A DNA stretch of 64,000 nt from Thozetella sp. PMI_491 (Eukaryota > Ascomycota > Sordariomycetes > Chaetosphaeriales > Chaetosphaeriaceae), in the NCBI GenBank assembly GCA_021432635.1, contig MU270024.1, positions 558,001-622,000 of the forward strand, in the 5' to 3' direction. The position numbers and the translations under genes were made by a program. This document shows, in pieces, positions 41,499-51,764 of this stretch. A model generated the notes under the pieces. It did no database searches and was not told where the DNA came from. It saw only the letters and a list, made by a program, of their open reading frames with translations. The first letter of the stretch is position 1. The number at the start of each line of letters is the position of its first letter.

Positions 41499-42841
41499 CT
41501 ATTCTGACGACATTGCGAAAGCGCGGATAAATTTAGCAAGCTTCTCCGCACCTTCAAGAGGAACTGAGTTATAAAGGCTTGCCCGAATCCCACCAAGAGA
41601 ACGATGGCCCTTTAACCCAGTCAGCCCCTGGGCGCTGCTTTGCTCAAGAAACGCTCTCTCCGCGCCATCACGATCGTCACCCCTGATAACCCTAAAACAT
41701 ATATTGACGCGCGACCGTGCTGCTTTGTTTGGAATGATCTGATAGATCTCGGGAAAGGCTTCAATAGCATCATAAAGAAGTTGAGACTTCCTGTTAGATA
41801 CAGCTTGCTGCCCGCGGACCTTGTCTGGGTATGTTTGAAGCATCTTTTTCAAGACCTGACCCATGACATATACACTGGTATCATAGTTAACATTATATTC
41901 GTTAAAATAAACAAATCAACTATGACTTACTCGAAGATACTCAATGTATTATAAAGACTGTTGTTTTTGGCGATAGTCTCGTATTGGAAGATGATAGGGG
42001 GGATAGGCAAGCCTAATTGTCTCAATAGATTTGACGAAGGTTGGGCGATCAAAGGCGGCAAGAAGCTCTTCTTAAGGACAACAACAGTGACTCCAGTTGG
42101 TCCAAGGTTCTTTTGAGCGCCAAAGAATATTGCTGAGAAGTTTTTGACTGGAATCTCTCGCGTGAGAATATTTGAACTCATGTCGGCGACGACAATTGGG
42201 CCCTTTCCATCAGGCCCCGGCAGAAGAGACCGAGGAAATTCAGGAAACTCAACCCCATCAACCGTCTCGTTTGAACAAAAATATACCATAGCAGCATCCT
42301 TGGACAGCTTCCAAGTGCTCTCATCTGGTATAGTTCCAAATGTGCCCCCGTTCGTCTCACGACTATCTGCGGCAATGTTGATATACTCGGAGCCAAAAAG
42401 CCGTTCCCCCTCAGCTGCGGCTTTCTGGGACCAGCTACCAGTAATCAGATAGTCAATCTTGAGATCCTTTTGTACAGCTTCTTTCAATTGCTGTATCAGC
42501 TGAGAGTCGGTGACATCGCCTTCAATGTCCCTGATAATATCCTGCCGCTTGCGGGCAACCCAAGCACCAACAAAGTTATACGCTGTAGAGGAAAATTGTC
42601 CGGTTCCGCCACCATGCATGAATAAAACATCGTAGTCTGGTGGTATATCAAGACAGGAGGCGAGATCAGCTTTAGCCTGGTTGATTATGTCGGCAGCTAG
42701 CTGGGAGCGGTGAGAGTGCTCAGCGATGCCCAGGCCAGTGTCATGGTAGTTTAGGAGAGCCTTAGCAGCATCCTCGAGAATTTCACTAGGTAGCAAAGCT
42801 GGTCCGGCACCGAAATATGTGATATCTGATCTGGAGGGCAT
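41499..42841 (-). CDS. Phosphoserine aminotransferase
   Basis: I join 42841-41931 and 41874-41499 (minus strand; 56-bp intron GTAAGT...TTAACTA...CCAG), 428 aa. The enzyme converts 3-phosphohydroxypyruvate and glutamate to phosphoserine in serine synthesis, with pyridoxal phosphate. Marks: YFGAGPALLP near the start, MHGGGTGQF, VADMSSNILTREI, and FFGAQKNLGPTGVTVV whose Lys is the pyridoxal phosphate site; the tail FRVIRGDD...LKGHRSLGGIRASLYN is typical. Length fits the family (about 400). A 20-base poly(A) run lies in the 5' leader. I cannot tell whether it is the only copy in the genome; its place among accessory genes suggests it may be an extra one. Confidence 0.93.
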
Positions 42842-43189
42842 GGCGTCGGTGCAGTATCTGGATGAAGTGTCCGAGTTCAAGCGCTTTTTTTTTTTTTTTT
42901 TTTCCAAATGCGGGGTTAGCAAAGTGTGGGCCACAATTCGCCAGATGTGGTTAGGGCTGGTCACGTGGCGTATTTTGCACAAAGTTATACGCATGAAACA
43001 CAGCTAGTACGACTGTAGCCTTTGCTTCTTAAATCCGTGGTACCTGATTGGCTGAGGTCCATACAACGCTCGAAAGAACTCCTGATCCAACCGTACAAGA
43101 TCAGCCAGCGCTACGAATCCACGATCCAACAAGTAGCTTAAAATACCTTATCTGTATTGCAAACTTTACACTCAGGGAGTCAAACTAAA
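42842..43189. promoter_or_regulatory. Promoter of the aminotransferase, end of the GH5 gene
   Basis: No gene. A T-run of about 20 at 42884-42903 (an A-run on the coding strand) is 40-60 bp before the aminotransferase start, where dA:dT tracts can help keep promoters open. Confidence 0.45.
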
Positions 43190-44635
43190 TCAGTCCTTTC
43201 TGTTCGCATCTATCTTCAGTACGTTGTTCAACCTCTCCCGAGTGATGCACTTCTCTGAACGGAAACTGGCCGCCAGCTCTTCAAGTTCCTCGAAACTCTT
43301 ACCTTCATATAGTTCCGCTAGCTCCCAACCTAGGTATTCACTCAATAGGCATTCCCGAATTACCCGTTCAAACTGGCGCTCGAAAGTCCAGACGTTTGGG
43401 TACTTTCGCTTCTGGAGATGGTCAGGCACCATGGACTTCAGAGCTTCGAGGAACGGCTCGTATACGTCCTTGACCCCGTCTTTGTTGACATTGCCCCAGA
43501 AGTCCAACCCGAGCCGCTGCTTTTTCTCGATGAAAGGTCGGGTAAGCTTCATGTAAGCACTGTTCGGGTCCAAGTACTGCATGCCTTGGTAGCCGACATC
43601 TTTCCACACCCAAATAGACCAGCTCACCCCGTCAGCTTCCCTGTACACCTGTAGCTGCTCCTCCAGTAGAGCAATTCTTTGGTTGTTCGTTTGCTCCGCG
43701 TTCGGGTCTTGGCAGGGATCCGCGTAGACAGGCCCAAACTCTCCATTCCAACACGGCACACCGGCCTCTTTCATGAATTTCATCTTACGCTCAAAGCTAT
43801 GACGTAACTTGGCTTTCTGTTCAGGAGTTCCGACATATGGTTGTCCCGTTGGAAACCCCATGCTGCTGTAATCGTGACAGGCATACACAGAGTTTGGGAG
43901 TGGCCGATCGACCGGGAAGCGTGAGAAGTCCATAGCGTAGGTGTTCCCATCGAGGAAAAGGATATGGTGCGGATCAACAGCTCGAATCTCCTTCTCCAGT
44001 CGAATGTAGAAGTCAAGGAGTCTGGTATGCTCAGGGTCGGCTGGTTCATTCAAGGGATTATAACCAGCAATCACGGGGTTTCCGGCATAGCGCTTCGCAA
44101 TAGCAACCCAAAGGTCGACCACCCGATCTTGAAAGTCCCGAAACTCCCAAAACAGAGCCCGCGAGAGGCCAGAGTCGCTATGCCAATCCTGATTCTGGCC
44201 ACCAGGAACAGCATGCAAATCAAGGACGACGTAGATGTTCTTCTGCGCACATATTTCCACGATGTGGTCCAGTATTTCGAATCCGCTTTCCTTGATCACG
44301 CCCGGGTTGAGATCGTCAATGAAATGACGATAGTTGAAGGGCACTCGCATACAGTTAAGGCCCAACGACGCAAATAGGGAGGCGTCGACGTCCGTAAAAA
44401 AATGGTGGATAATTCGACTGAAAAAGTAATCGGCTTTCTCTTTCCCCAGCACATTGGCCAAAGCGGCCCGATGCTCGAATTCATGGCCAGCATAACCGGT
44501 GATGAAGTTTTCCATATTGAGCATGCCCCCAAGGGCGGATCCTTTGAGAACAACTTTCTCCCCAGCGGCATTGACAATATCAGTGCCTGATGTTCGCAGC
44601 AGCGTGCACGGAGGATTTAAAATGGTAGCAGCCAT
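43190..44635 (-). CDS. Glycoside hydrolase family 5, intracellular exo-glucanase-like
   Basis: A single frame of 481 aa. It has no signal peptide, so it should act in the cytosol. GH5 marks: LKGSALGGMLNMEN near the start, LNCMRVPFNY, VVLDLHAVPGGQN, YNPLNEP carrying the acid/base Glu, VYACHDYSS and WNGEFGPVY carrying the nucleophile Glu. The pattern is nearest to the exo-beta-1,3-glucanase branch (GH5_9-like), but cytosolic members may cleave imported glycosides. It shares a 490-bp divergent promoter with a Gfo/Idh/MocA oxidoreductase, and a sugar transporter lies further right. Together they may take in and break down a glycoside. Confidence 0.88.
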   Translation of the reverse strand: MAATILNPPCTLLRTSGTDIVNAAGEKVVLKGSALGGMLNMENFITGYAGHEFEHRAALANVLGKEKADYFFSRIIHHFFTDVDASLFASLGLNCMRVPFNYRHFIDDLNPGVIKESGFEILDHIVEICAQKNIYVVLDLHAVPGGQNQDWHSDSGLSRALFWEFRDFQDRVVDLWVAIAKRYAGNPVIAGYNPLNEPADPEHTRLLDFYIRLEKEIRAVDPHHILFLDGNTYAMDFSRFPVDRPLPNSVYACHDYSSMGFPTGQPYVGTPEQKAKLRHSFERKMKFMKEAGVPCWNGEFGPVYADPCQDPNAEQTNNQRIALLEEQLQVYREADGVSWSIWVWKDVGYQGMQYLDPNSAYMKLTRPFIEKKQRLGLDFWGNVNKDGVKDVYEPFLEALKSMVPDHLQKRKYPNVWTFERQFERVIRECLLSEYLGWELAELYEGKSFEELEELAASFRSEKCITRERLNNVLKIDANRKD

Positions 44636-45122
44636 GATGAACGACTATGACAATGGTGTGAGGCGTAGATTCGCCCCTTGAATTGATACCAGGGTGTGCT
44701 ATTATAAGGCCGGGGAAATATTTTGAGAATAGAATGCGGCTCAGATGCGGCGCGGGACATCCGCTAGCCCACACTCCTTGACTCCACAGGGCCTCTGCAT
44801 TAGCTCCTTGCAACGTGATGACCTCTACAGCCGCGGAGTGTCGGTGTCGCCTTTGTTGCCCCCTGCAGCCGCGGAGTGTCGGGACGCTCATGCCATGATA
44901 AGCATTAGCGCGTTCCATGGAACCATCTACGTCCGTACTAGTTCGGATGAACCACGGCATTTCCGCTACATAGTTATGCTGCATTTTTGTAGGTGGCTCA
45001 AATGAGCATAAGGAGACCACCTGGTCGCCCAAGGTGAAATATGTTTATGACTAGAATACAGAATTGCACGTGCTGGAAATATACTGCGCAAGCGACACAC
45101 CGGCTTGGTAAATAATTCCTCA
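44636..45122. promoter_or_regulatory. Divergent promoter of GH5 and oxidoreductase
   Basis: Contains a perfect 17-bp direct repeat, CAGCCGCGGAGTGTCGG, at 44828-44844 and 44866-44882. It includes the palindrome CCGCGG and two copies of GCGGAGTG. Direct repeats of this kind are typical of regulator sites. It lies about 190-250 bp from the GH5 start and about 240-290 bp from the oxidoreductase start. Confidence 0.55.
44828..44882 (+). repeat. Pair of 17-bp direct repeats with GCGGAGTG
   Basis: Centre-to-centre distance is 38 bp, a little under four helix turns, so both copies face roughly one side of DNA. The unit holds CGCGGAGTG, seen singly in other promoters of the region. Confidence 0.6.
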
Positions 45123-46438
45123 ATGTCTTCTCCCAAGGTAATTCGTTGGGGCATCCTCGCCACAGGTGCTATCGCAAAGACTTTGTAAGTGCCAATCGAA
45201 CAACAAGTAATTTTGTTGGCTATTCTGATCGAACTTCTCAGTACCAAAGATCTCCTAGTCGATCCGAAGACACGGGGCGTGACAGACATCATCCATACTG
45301 TGACGGCCGCAGCCTCCTCCTCATCCGCATCTCGTGCTGAATCGTTTCTCCGCGAGGTCGGTGCTGCGCCATCCGCCCGGGCGCATGACTCGTACGAGAA
45401 ATTAGCTCAAGACTCGGACGTCGATATCATCTACATCGCAACTCCTCACTCCCATCATTACCAGAATGCGAGACTTTGCCTCGAGGCGGGAAAACATGTC
45501 CTTTGCGAAAAGGCGTTTACGGTAAACGCTAAGCAGGCAAAGATACTGGTTGAGATTGCCGAGCGCAATGGCTGCCTGCTGATGGAGGCGATGTGGACCC
45601 GGTACTTCCCGTTATCTGCATACGTCCGCGAGAGAATTGCATCCGGCAAGCTGGGTATTATTGAGAGAGTGATTACCGATTGCAGCGTCGCCACTGAACC
45701 GGAGACCTCGTTCAAAGATGGGACACATAGAATGGTGAACCCGAATACGGCAGGAGGGGCGCTACTGGATCTAGGCATCTACAGCCTGACGTGGCCGTTC
45801 ATGGTTCTATATCATATGAGGCCAGCAGCCAGCCGTCGACCACCTCAAGTGCTTGCCAGCGTCAAAAAAGTATGTGGAAATACCGCCACCATACGTTCTG
45901 TTGCTTACTTGTGCCTAATCAGATGCCACCGCCTTATGATGCTGACGAAGCAGCTTCGGTACTCTTGACTTTTCCCCGCGAGGAAAGCGAAGGCGGAGAT
46001 GCTCACGCAATTTCGACATGCTCTATGCGTATTGAAGCCTCCTCTTCGACCGATTCATATCCGCCGCCCTGTGTCCGTATCCAAGGCCGCCATGGAGAGA
46101 TCCAGCTGTTCTCCTGTGCCCATAATCCGACACGATCGAGGTTAATCTTGTCTAATGGGTTGACGGAGGAGCTCAACTGGCCAAAACCTGGTCCCGGAAA
46201 GGGTAGTGGCTGGTATAATGGCTTCGGTGACTCGGTCAACATGGAAGGCGAGGGTCAAGGCATGTTCTGGGAAGCTGACGAGGCAGCGTATGCGGTGATG
46301 GAAGGAAGACAAGAGGCGAGGCATCTTGGATGGGATGAGACTATCAAAGTGATGGAAGTGATGGACGAAGTCAGAAAACAGTGTAATCTGGTTTACCCGG
46401 ACAAGATTGAAAGTACAGCTTACCCCGTAGACCTATGA
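45123..46438 (+). CDS. Gfo/Idh/MocA-family oxidoreductase (dihydrodiol dehydrogenase-like)
   Basis: I join 45123-45184, 45242-45869 and 45923-46438 (401 aa). Introns are 57 bp (GTAAGT...TTCTCAG) and 53 bp (GTATGT...GCCTAATCAG). The N-terminal nucleotide fold starts WGILATGAIA (residues 9-18). IYIATPHSHHYQNA and CEKAFTVN follow; the latter is the EKP-type motif with Ala for Pro. GGALLDLGIYSLTW has the late Gly/Asp stretch of the family. Such enzymes oxidise sugars or dihydrodiols with NAD(P); the closest pattern is dihydrodiol/D-xylose dehydrogenase. It shares a promoter with the GH5 gene, which suggests it acts on the freed sugar. Confidence 0.9.
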
Positions 46439-47000
46439 TAGTTCATAATGATATTTCATTGCACTACGAAATGATGGCATTGATGTCGTGTTCAAGACCT
46501 AGCATGAACACAAGTCCTTGTCCTCCCCCCTCTTAACCCTTCTTTTTGATCCCCCTTTTCTTGTTTTCTTTCGTATCTAATCGCTATAAAATGCCCCTGG
46601 CACCTTACATCTGATCATCTGATCAGATTCCCCTATATGTTTACGCTTCCAGAGCAGCTACAATCACCACATTTAGCCAATCATTCATCAATTAAACTCA
46701 GCTTCTTGACACAAGTATCCGAACTGAGTGTGTCAAATTCGGGCATGAATGCTAGCAATCGGAAATGTGCATGTGCAATAATGATACGTGCAACGATTTA
46801 GGGGGTTCCGTAGTATTTCTCGTTGACAGCTAGCTAGCAGCCTAGAGTTTATTGACTATAAATGCCATTGATTACAGAGTACAGACCGAGATTTAATAAC
46901 GCGAATCCTGCAGGGAGCCTGATTCAACGACTCAAGTTATTCCGACTTTTGTGGCAACGAATCATCGATCGTCCCTAGGAGACCAAGTTGTAGTGGGACG
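46439..47000. other. Intergenic between convergent genes
   Basis: About 560 bp, no gene seen. CT-rich at 46540-46570. Ends of two genes with their terminators are expected here. Confidence 0.55.
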
Positions 47001-48812
47001 CTAAGCCTTCTCGACATGCGTGATGCCCTCATTTTGACCCGGCTGCAAAGTAGCAAACTTCTGATCATCAAGATCGCTTCTGTTCTGAACCTTTTCGAAT
47101 AGCTCATCCATCTGTTCTAGAGTACGGCCTATCGTATCGCACGTTAGTGTGGCATTCCATCTCAACCAGGATATTCCACCCAGGCTCACTCACCCTTCGT
47201 CTCTGGATAGAACATAATGTAACAAACGACGGACAAAAGATTGGTCGCCGCGAAGAAGTAAAAATAGTTAAATCCGATCTGGGCGAGAGCGATAGGACTG
47301 CACTGAGCAAATAACAAATTCAAGCACTTGAGAAAACTGTTAGCTAGCAATATTAGCGCAGAATGTCGGACTTACCCAGTTTGCCAATGCCGAAAGAGAG
47401 GCTCCCAAAGCTCGAATCTCAGTCGGGAAGATTTCGGCAGGATAAATCCAGGAGATGTTACCGAGAGGCTGGAATGCGAGCTGGAAAACAAAATTCATTG
47501 CCACCATCGCCCTTAGAGCGTCGGAATTGGCATTCGCGGCATCGGCTGGAAACTGTTTATTCAGAACAGCATTGATAAGCATGCAGCTGAACATGCCAAA
47601 GCCACCCGCAGCTAGTGGCCACACCCGTCCGAGCCTGTCGATAAGTAGGAGGATAATAGTGTTTTCGATGATGCCAGTGGTGCCGTTGATGCCGGTGATC
47701 ATTAAAGACTCTTTGGTCTCGATGCCCAACGACTCGTAGATGCGCGGGCCGTAATAATTGATGACTGTTATACCGATTAGTATTCCTAATGGGTCTCGGA
47801 AGGTTGTGAGTTACACAAGACTCACCATTAATGCCAGAAAGCTGGCCGAAAGCTTGAATACCGCATCCTAACGCCAGTCGACGTCGCCAAGAGGGATTGG
47901 TCAGGATTTGTTTGAACGTATATGACTTCTGTAGACGATCCGCTGCAATGGATTGTGATATCTCACTGAACTCCAAAGCAAGAAACTCCTCGTTCTTTCC
48001 ATTGTAGTGCAAGCGACGCAGATTCGTCCTGGCTTCTTTGACACGGTCCTTTTCCATGAGCCATCGCGGCGACTCTGGAAGGAAGAGGATACCACAAGCG
48101 AGGATCAGCGCCGGCACTACCTGGAACGACAAGGGGAATCGCCCTACATTGTGGTAAGCGTCAAAAAGTTTGGTCGGCTGCGTCGACGTCACGTACATTG
48201 GAACGAAGTTGTCGACTGTGTACATCCGTAGCCAATCCATTGAGCTGCAAAAAAACCCCAGGATAACATCCATTGTAGTAAGCCGCTCAGCATACCGCGT
48301 ATCGACGGCGGTGCAATCTCGGCCTAGAAATATTCAGCGATGAGGCATCAATGGGGTCCTTGGTTACATACACAATAGATTGGGACGGTGCTACTCAACT
48401 GGCCGACTGCTATTCCCGCGAGGAGGCGGCCAGCAATGAGCATGCCGACATGAATAGCACCTCCTTGTAGGGAAGACCCAATCACGGAAAGTACGGAGGC
48501 GAGCAAGATCAACTGCTTGCGACCGATGGAATCGCCAATACCGGAGACGCTTAGACAGCCCAAGATGGCGCCACCTGAGACCAGGAATTGTTAATCTCTT
48601 TGAAACCTGCACACCTACATAATCACAACGGCAGTCAACTTGCCTTGGAAAGCCGAGACGATTCCTCCAGTCTGAGCGTCACTGGGTGCCTGAAAATACT
48701 CGACAAACTGAGGTTGGGCGATTGTAGAAGAAATGATTCCCGAATCGTATCCGAAGAGGAATCCGCCGAGAGCGGCGAAGGCAGCACACGAGGTGACAAG
48801 AAGCCGGCCCAT
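47001..48812 (-). CDS. MFS sugar transporter (SP family), seven exons
   Basis: I join 48812-48644, 48574-48372, 48323-48197, 48143-47826, 47764-47376, 47302-47194 and 47128-47001 (minus strand), 480 aa. The first intron uses a GCAAGT donor (GC-AG); the others are GT-AG, 48-73 bp. All family marks are present: GGFLFGYDSGIISS in helix 1, GDSIGRK, AEIAPPSIRG, PESPRWLMEK, IDRLGRVW, YPAEIFPTEIRALG and PETKGRTLEQMDELF. It imports a hexose or related sugar with protons at the plasma membrane. It faces a Zn2Cys6 regulator over a long divergent promoter and lies beside GH5 and two oxidoreductases, so it likely feeds the same pathway. Confidence 0.92.
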
Positions 48813-49711
48813 TGTGAAGTGAACGTTGGGTTCAACACCAGGAAAGGCTGCTTACTGTTTGTTGTAGAGACTGCCCTACTCAGGCGCATGCAGCCCGGGA
48901 GGAGGAATTCGGGTCGTTTTAAAGTCTTTTGTTCCAACCCAGTCTCTGGCATGGCCCACTTTTCCCCATGGGACTTACCCCACGGGGCTCGTACTCGACC
49001 CTGGCAAGCAGGCCTCAACGTACGTAGCTTCAAACAAAAATTTCCAGTAGATCCCGCAACTCCGCGTGCCAATCAGATTTCAGCATGCTAGGATGATGCA
49101 GAGACTTAGGCCGGTCTGGAATTCGAGGGCAAGCCTCGGTTCAAAAACAAATGAATCAGCATGTATACCATGGTATGAAGAACAGAGTACATGATCCGCG
49201 CAGGCCACACTAACGAAATTTGACCACTGTCGGGGTCGCTACATTTGAGGAGCATCTGCTTTGCGTCTAATTGGGCGACTGAGTTGCTGGTCAGGGTGAC
49301 GCGGACCACCTCGGAGCCCGAATGGCGGACCATGCAACACAGTAGTGCCGCCGCCAGGGCCCTTCAGCTTGTGTTGAATTCTAGGCCACGACGAAAGCAA
49401 AGTGTGACACGGACAAACTACTGTGGTCGTTTTAGGCGGTTTGGGCGGGACTGTGTTGCATTGTTATTCCTACGAAGTCTCCAACCTACTCTACGGTAGA
49501 CTGCCCGTGCAATGTTTACTGACGTGTTTGGGTTTACCAATTGAGTGGTTGTCTCGAGTGGGCTTCCCCCCAGGAGGTGCACCGCGCATTGCTAGCGCCT
49601 ATCTCCTGACCAAGCGACCGGAACCAGCCAGCCACTAACCACTCGTGCCCATGCTCCAAGTTAGTAGTCCGTACTGGTCCCCGTGACTCCAATTGTTGGT
49701 GGGCCGTGACA

Positions 49712-49720
49712 CGCGGAGTG
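49712..49720 (+). promoter_or_regulatory. CGCGGAGTG motif
   Basis: Same nine bases as in the GH5/oxidoreductase promoter; it precedes the tandem repeat at 49722. Confidence 0.45.
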
Positions 49721-49721
49721 G

Positions 49722-49759
49722 CCGGCATTGAGTGACCGGCATTGAGTGACCGGGATTAG
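49722..49759 (+). repeat. 14-bp tandem repeat upstream of regulator
   Basis: CCGGCATTGAGTGA occurs twice without gap (49722-49735 and 49736-49749), followed by the partial CCGGGATTAG. Each unit begins CCGG, a possible half site for zinc-cluster proteins, spaced 14 bp. It may be an autoregulatory site of the gene at 49965. Confidence 0.6.
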
Positions 49760-49964
49760 CCAACAGTCCCTGCGTCTCCGCGTCTCCGCTTTCGAGTCAC
49801 GAATAAAGAGCAGCCCGAAGCTCCGCGGGTTCCCCTCACTATTCCCTTATTCACATCCCCTGTACCAGACTTTCCGGTATTCCGCCAGTTCTCTTGACGC
49901 GCACCCCAGATCTCCTCCACCATCGCCGACGCCGACGCCGACGCCCCCAGAGGAAGAATGCAGC

Positions 49965-51764
49965 ATGCCCGCAAGCAACGCTGCACGAGGCAATCTGGTC
50001 AGAAAGACCCAGGCGTATGCACGGAAAAGGGCAATTGCGGCTTGCCAGCTCTGCCGTGCTAGACGCACCAAATGTGACAACCTAAGACCATCTTGCTCCG
50101 CTTGCCTTAAGCTCGGCGTTGATTGCATCACGAATGCTGCGGACTACTCCTCGTTCGATCCTGCTAGTCTCCAGATTATCGATAGACTAGAGACTCTAGA
50201 AAGCCTGGTTCGGTCACTGTCTTCGAACGGGGACCAAGTGCCACCCGAGAGGGAACATGAACCAAGGGAGCCGTGCATACAGTTCTGCAGTCTGTTGCCT
50301 CCCTCCTTAGAGGCCCTGCTACAACTGCCCATTTTCGCCCAAGCACCTCCACACTCACCGTCGAGTCACGGCCTGGTCGCAGGACCACAACACACTGGCT
50401 CTAGAGCGCCATTGCACACAGGCCCGTCCGGGCAGAGTACCGCCGTCCTTACCGACGAGCCGCAAGAGCTAAACAGCTTAGTGGGAAACTACTTCGCCCA
50501 CGTCCATGTGAAGAATCCTATTTTGTCGGATCGCCTTGTCCGGCAAGCAGTGTCTTCAATCGCGCTCCATGGTATCAATTGGACCCCACAGTCCTGTTTG
50601 GTCCTTCTCATTTGCGCCCTTGGTTCCATCTCTGGACCCATCAGACCCGATACTCCCTCGGCCGTCACACCCGCGTATGCTAACGCGCTCGCTTATTTTG
50701 CGGCCGCAGAGAAACGGCTGGGATCGCTGCTTTCTTTGGACGATATTGTGTCAGCGCAGTGTCTCTTCCTTGCCGGGGTATTCTCAATGACGGTCTTCAG
50801 ACCTCGGCCGGCATTGCGATTCTTCCTTCAGGCATTGTTGATAGCCGAACAATTATTGGCATCCCCGGCGTCCGAGAACAGGGATCTCTTTGAGTCAACA
50901 GAATTGTCACAAGCGCTGCACATGAGACAAGCTATATATTGGTCTTCTTGGAAGTCTGTGGTGGAGCTAGACGCAGCCCTTGGTAGCTGCAGTCTCAATC
51001 TACGTGCCGCAGGTCAATCGCCGTATCCTCCCTTTTATCCAACCCCGCCATCAGCCGAAAATGCATGCGACAACGTCGAAGTTGGCCGAGAACAGGAAAC
51101 GTCTTGGTACTTTTATCTAGCCGAAATTTCCCTGAAACGACTACATGCACGACTCTGTCTGGAGTTGAACACCCTAAAAGAGAAATCAACGAGTCACATA
51201 CAATTCCTCGCACAATGGGCCATTCAAGTGCCTCTGTGGGAGCACGAGGTTCAAGAATGGATCAACTCATTACCCGAAGCACTCTCCTTCAGTGCACCGT
51301 CAGCCGCCGATAATATCTGCCGCTTCGTCCTTCGTGGCCATGTTGCCAATGCGTTCGAGACGATCTATTGGCCATTCACCTGCCTGCCTCTTTCCAACTC
51401 TTTTGCTGTCATTGAACAGATCGAACCCTATATGCTCAAACTCTTGGAGAAGGGCATGGTATTTCATAATGATCAAATTCTCGTCAATCAACCAGGGTTT
51501 CGCCATCGACATCACGGGACGCTCTTCATGATTCGTGCTTGCACACGCAGCTCTCTGACCTTGGTTGCGTACTACAGGATGAGGGCCACAGCAACAGAAG
51601 CTGGCAACAAACTATCTGTGGAGATGCCTTTCCGGTGGCGAGAGAGTGTGAATAGCGTACTTCATGTTCTACAGCATTGGGCGGATGAATGCCCGGTTCT
51701 GATCGACTACCACGCGGTCTTGGAAAAAACTCTATCAGTCATTGATGTAGAACCTGAAATGTAA
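49965..51764 (+). CDS. Zn2Cys6 transcription factor
   Basis: A frame without introns. The frame is open from 49746 but holds no ATG before 49965, so the protein has 599 aa. Cluster: C27-x2-C30-x6-C37-x6-C44-x2-C47-x6-C54. A leucine-rich linker (LQIIDRLETLESLVRSL) just after it suits a coiled coil for dimer formation. The large regulatory part includes LNSLVGNYFAHVHVKNPIL, LVLLICALGSISGP and ALRFFLQALLIAEQLL, typical of fungal regulators of carbon use. It is divergent from a sugar transporter and precedes an oxidoreductase, and is the best candidate for local control of the sugar cluster. Confidence 0.92.
   Translation: MPASNAARGNLVRKTQAYARKRAIAACQLCRARRTKCDNLRPSCSACLKLGVDCITNAADYSSFDPASLQIIDRLETLESLVRSLSSNGDQVPPEREHEPREPCIQFCSLLPPSLEALLQLPIFAQAPPHSPSSHGLVAGPQHTGSRAPLHTGPSGQSTAVLTDEPQELNSLVGNYFAHVHVKNPILSDRLVRQAVSSIALHGINWTPQSCLVLLICALGSISGPIRPDTPSAVTPAYANALAYFAAAEKRLGSLLSLDDIVSAQCLFLAGVFSMTVFRPRPALRFFLQALLIAEQLLASPASENRDLFESTELSQALHMRQAIYWSSWKSVVELDAALGSCSLNLRAAGQSPYPPFYPTPPSAENACDNVEVGREQETSWYFYLAEISLKRLHARLCLELNTLKEKSTSHIQFLAQWAIQVPLWEHEVQEWINSLPEALSFSAPSAADNICRFVLRGHVANAFETIYWPFTCLPLSNSFAVIEQIEPYMLKLLEKGMVFHNDQILVNQPGFRHRHHGTLFMIRACTRSSLTLVAYYRMRATATEAGNKLSVEMPFRWRESVNSVLHVLQHWADECPVLIDYHAVLEKTLSVIDVEPEM

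Larger units (their letters stand above)
48813..49964. promoter_or_regulatory. Divergent promoter of transporter and regulator
   Basis: About 1150 bp with no gene. A near-copy of the motif, CGCGGAGTT (reverse), lies at 49058-49066, about 250 bp before the transporter. CGCGGAGTG is at 49712-49720, about 245 bp before the regulator, directly followed by a 14-bp tandem repeat. A CGG-N3-CCG word is at 49312-49320. A GCCGAC microsatellite lies at 49926-49947. Confidence 0.5.

Noticed and set aside
42884-42903. T-run as a retroposon tail
   Set aside because: No target duplication or element body is next to it; similar runs near 61004 and 9685 suggest simple promoter or slippage tracts.
49746-49964. 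73-codon N-terminal extension of the regulator at 49965
   Set aside because: There is no ATG in it; it is an open leader with a GCCGAC microsatellite.
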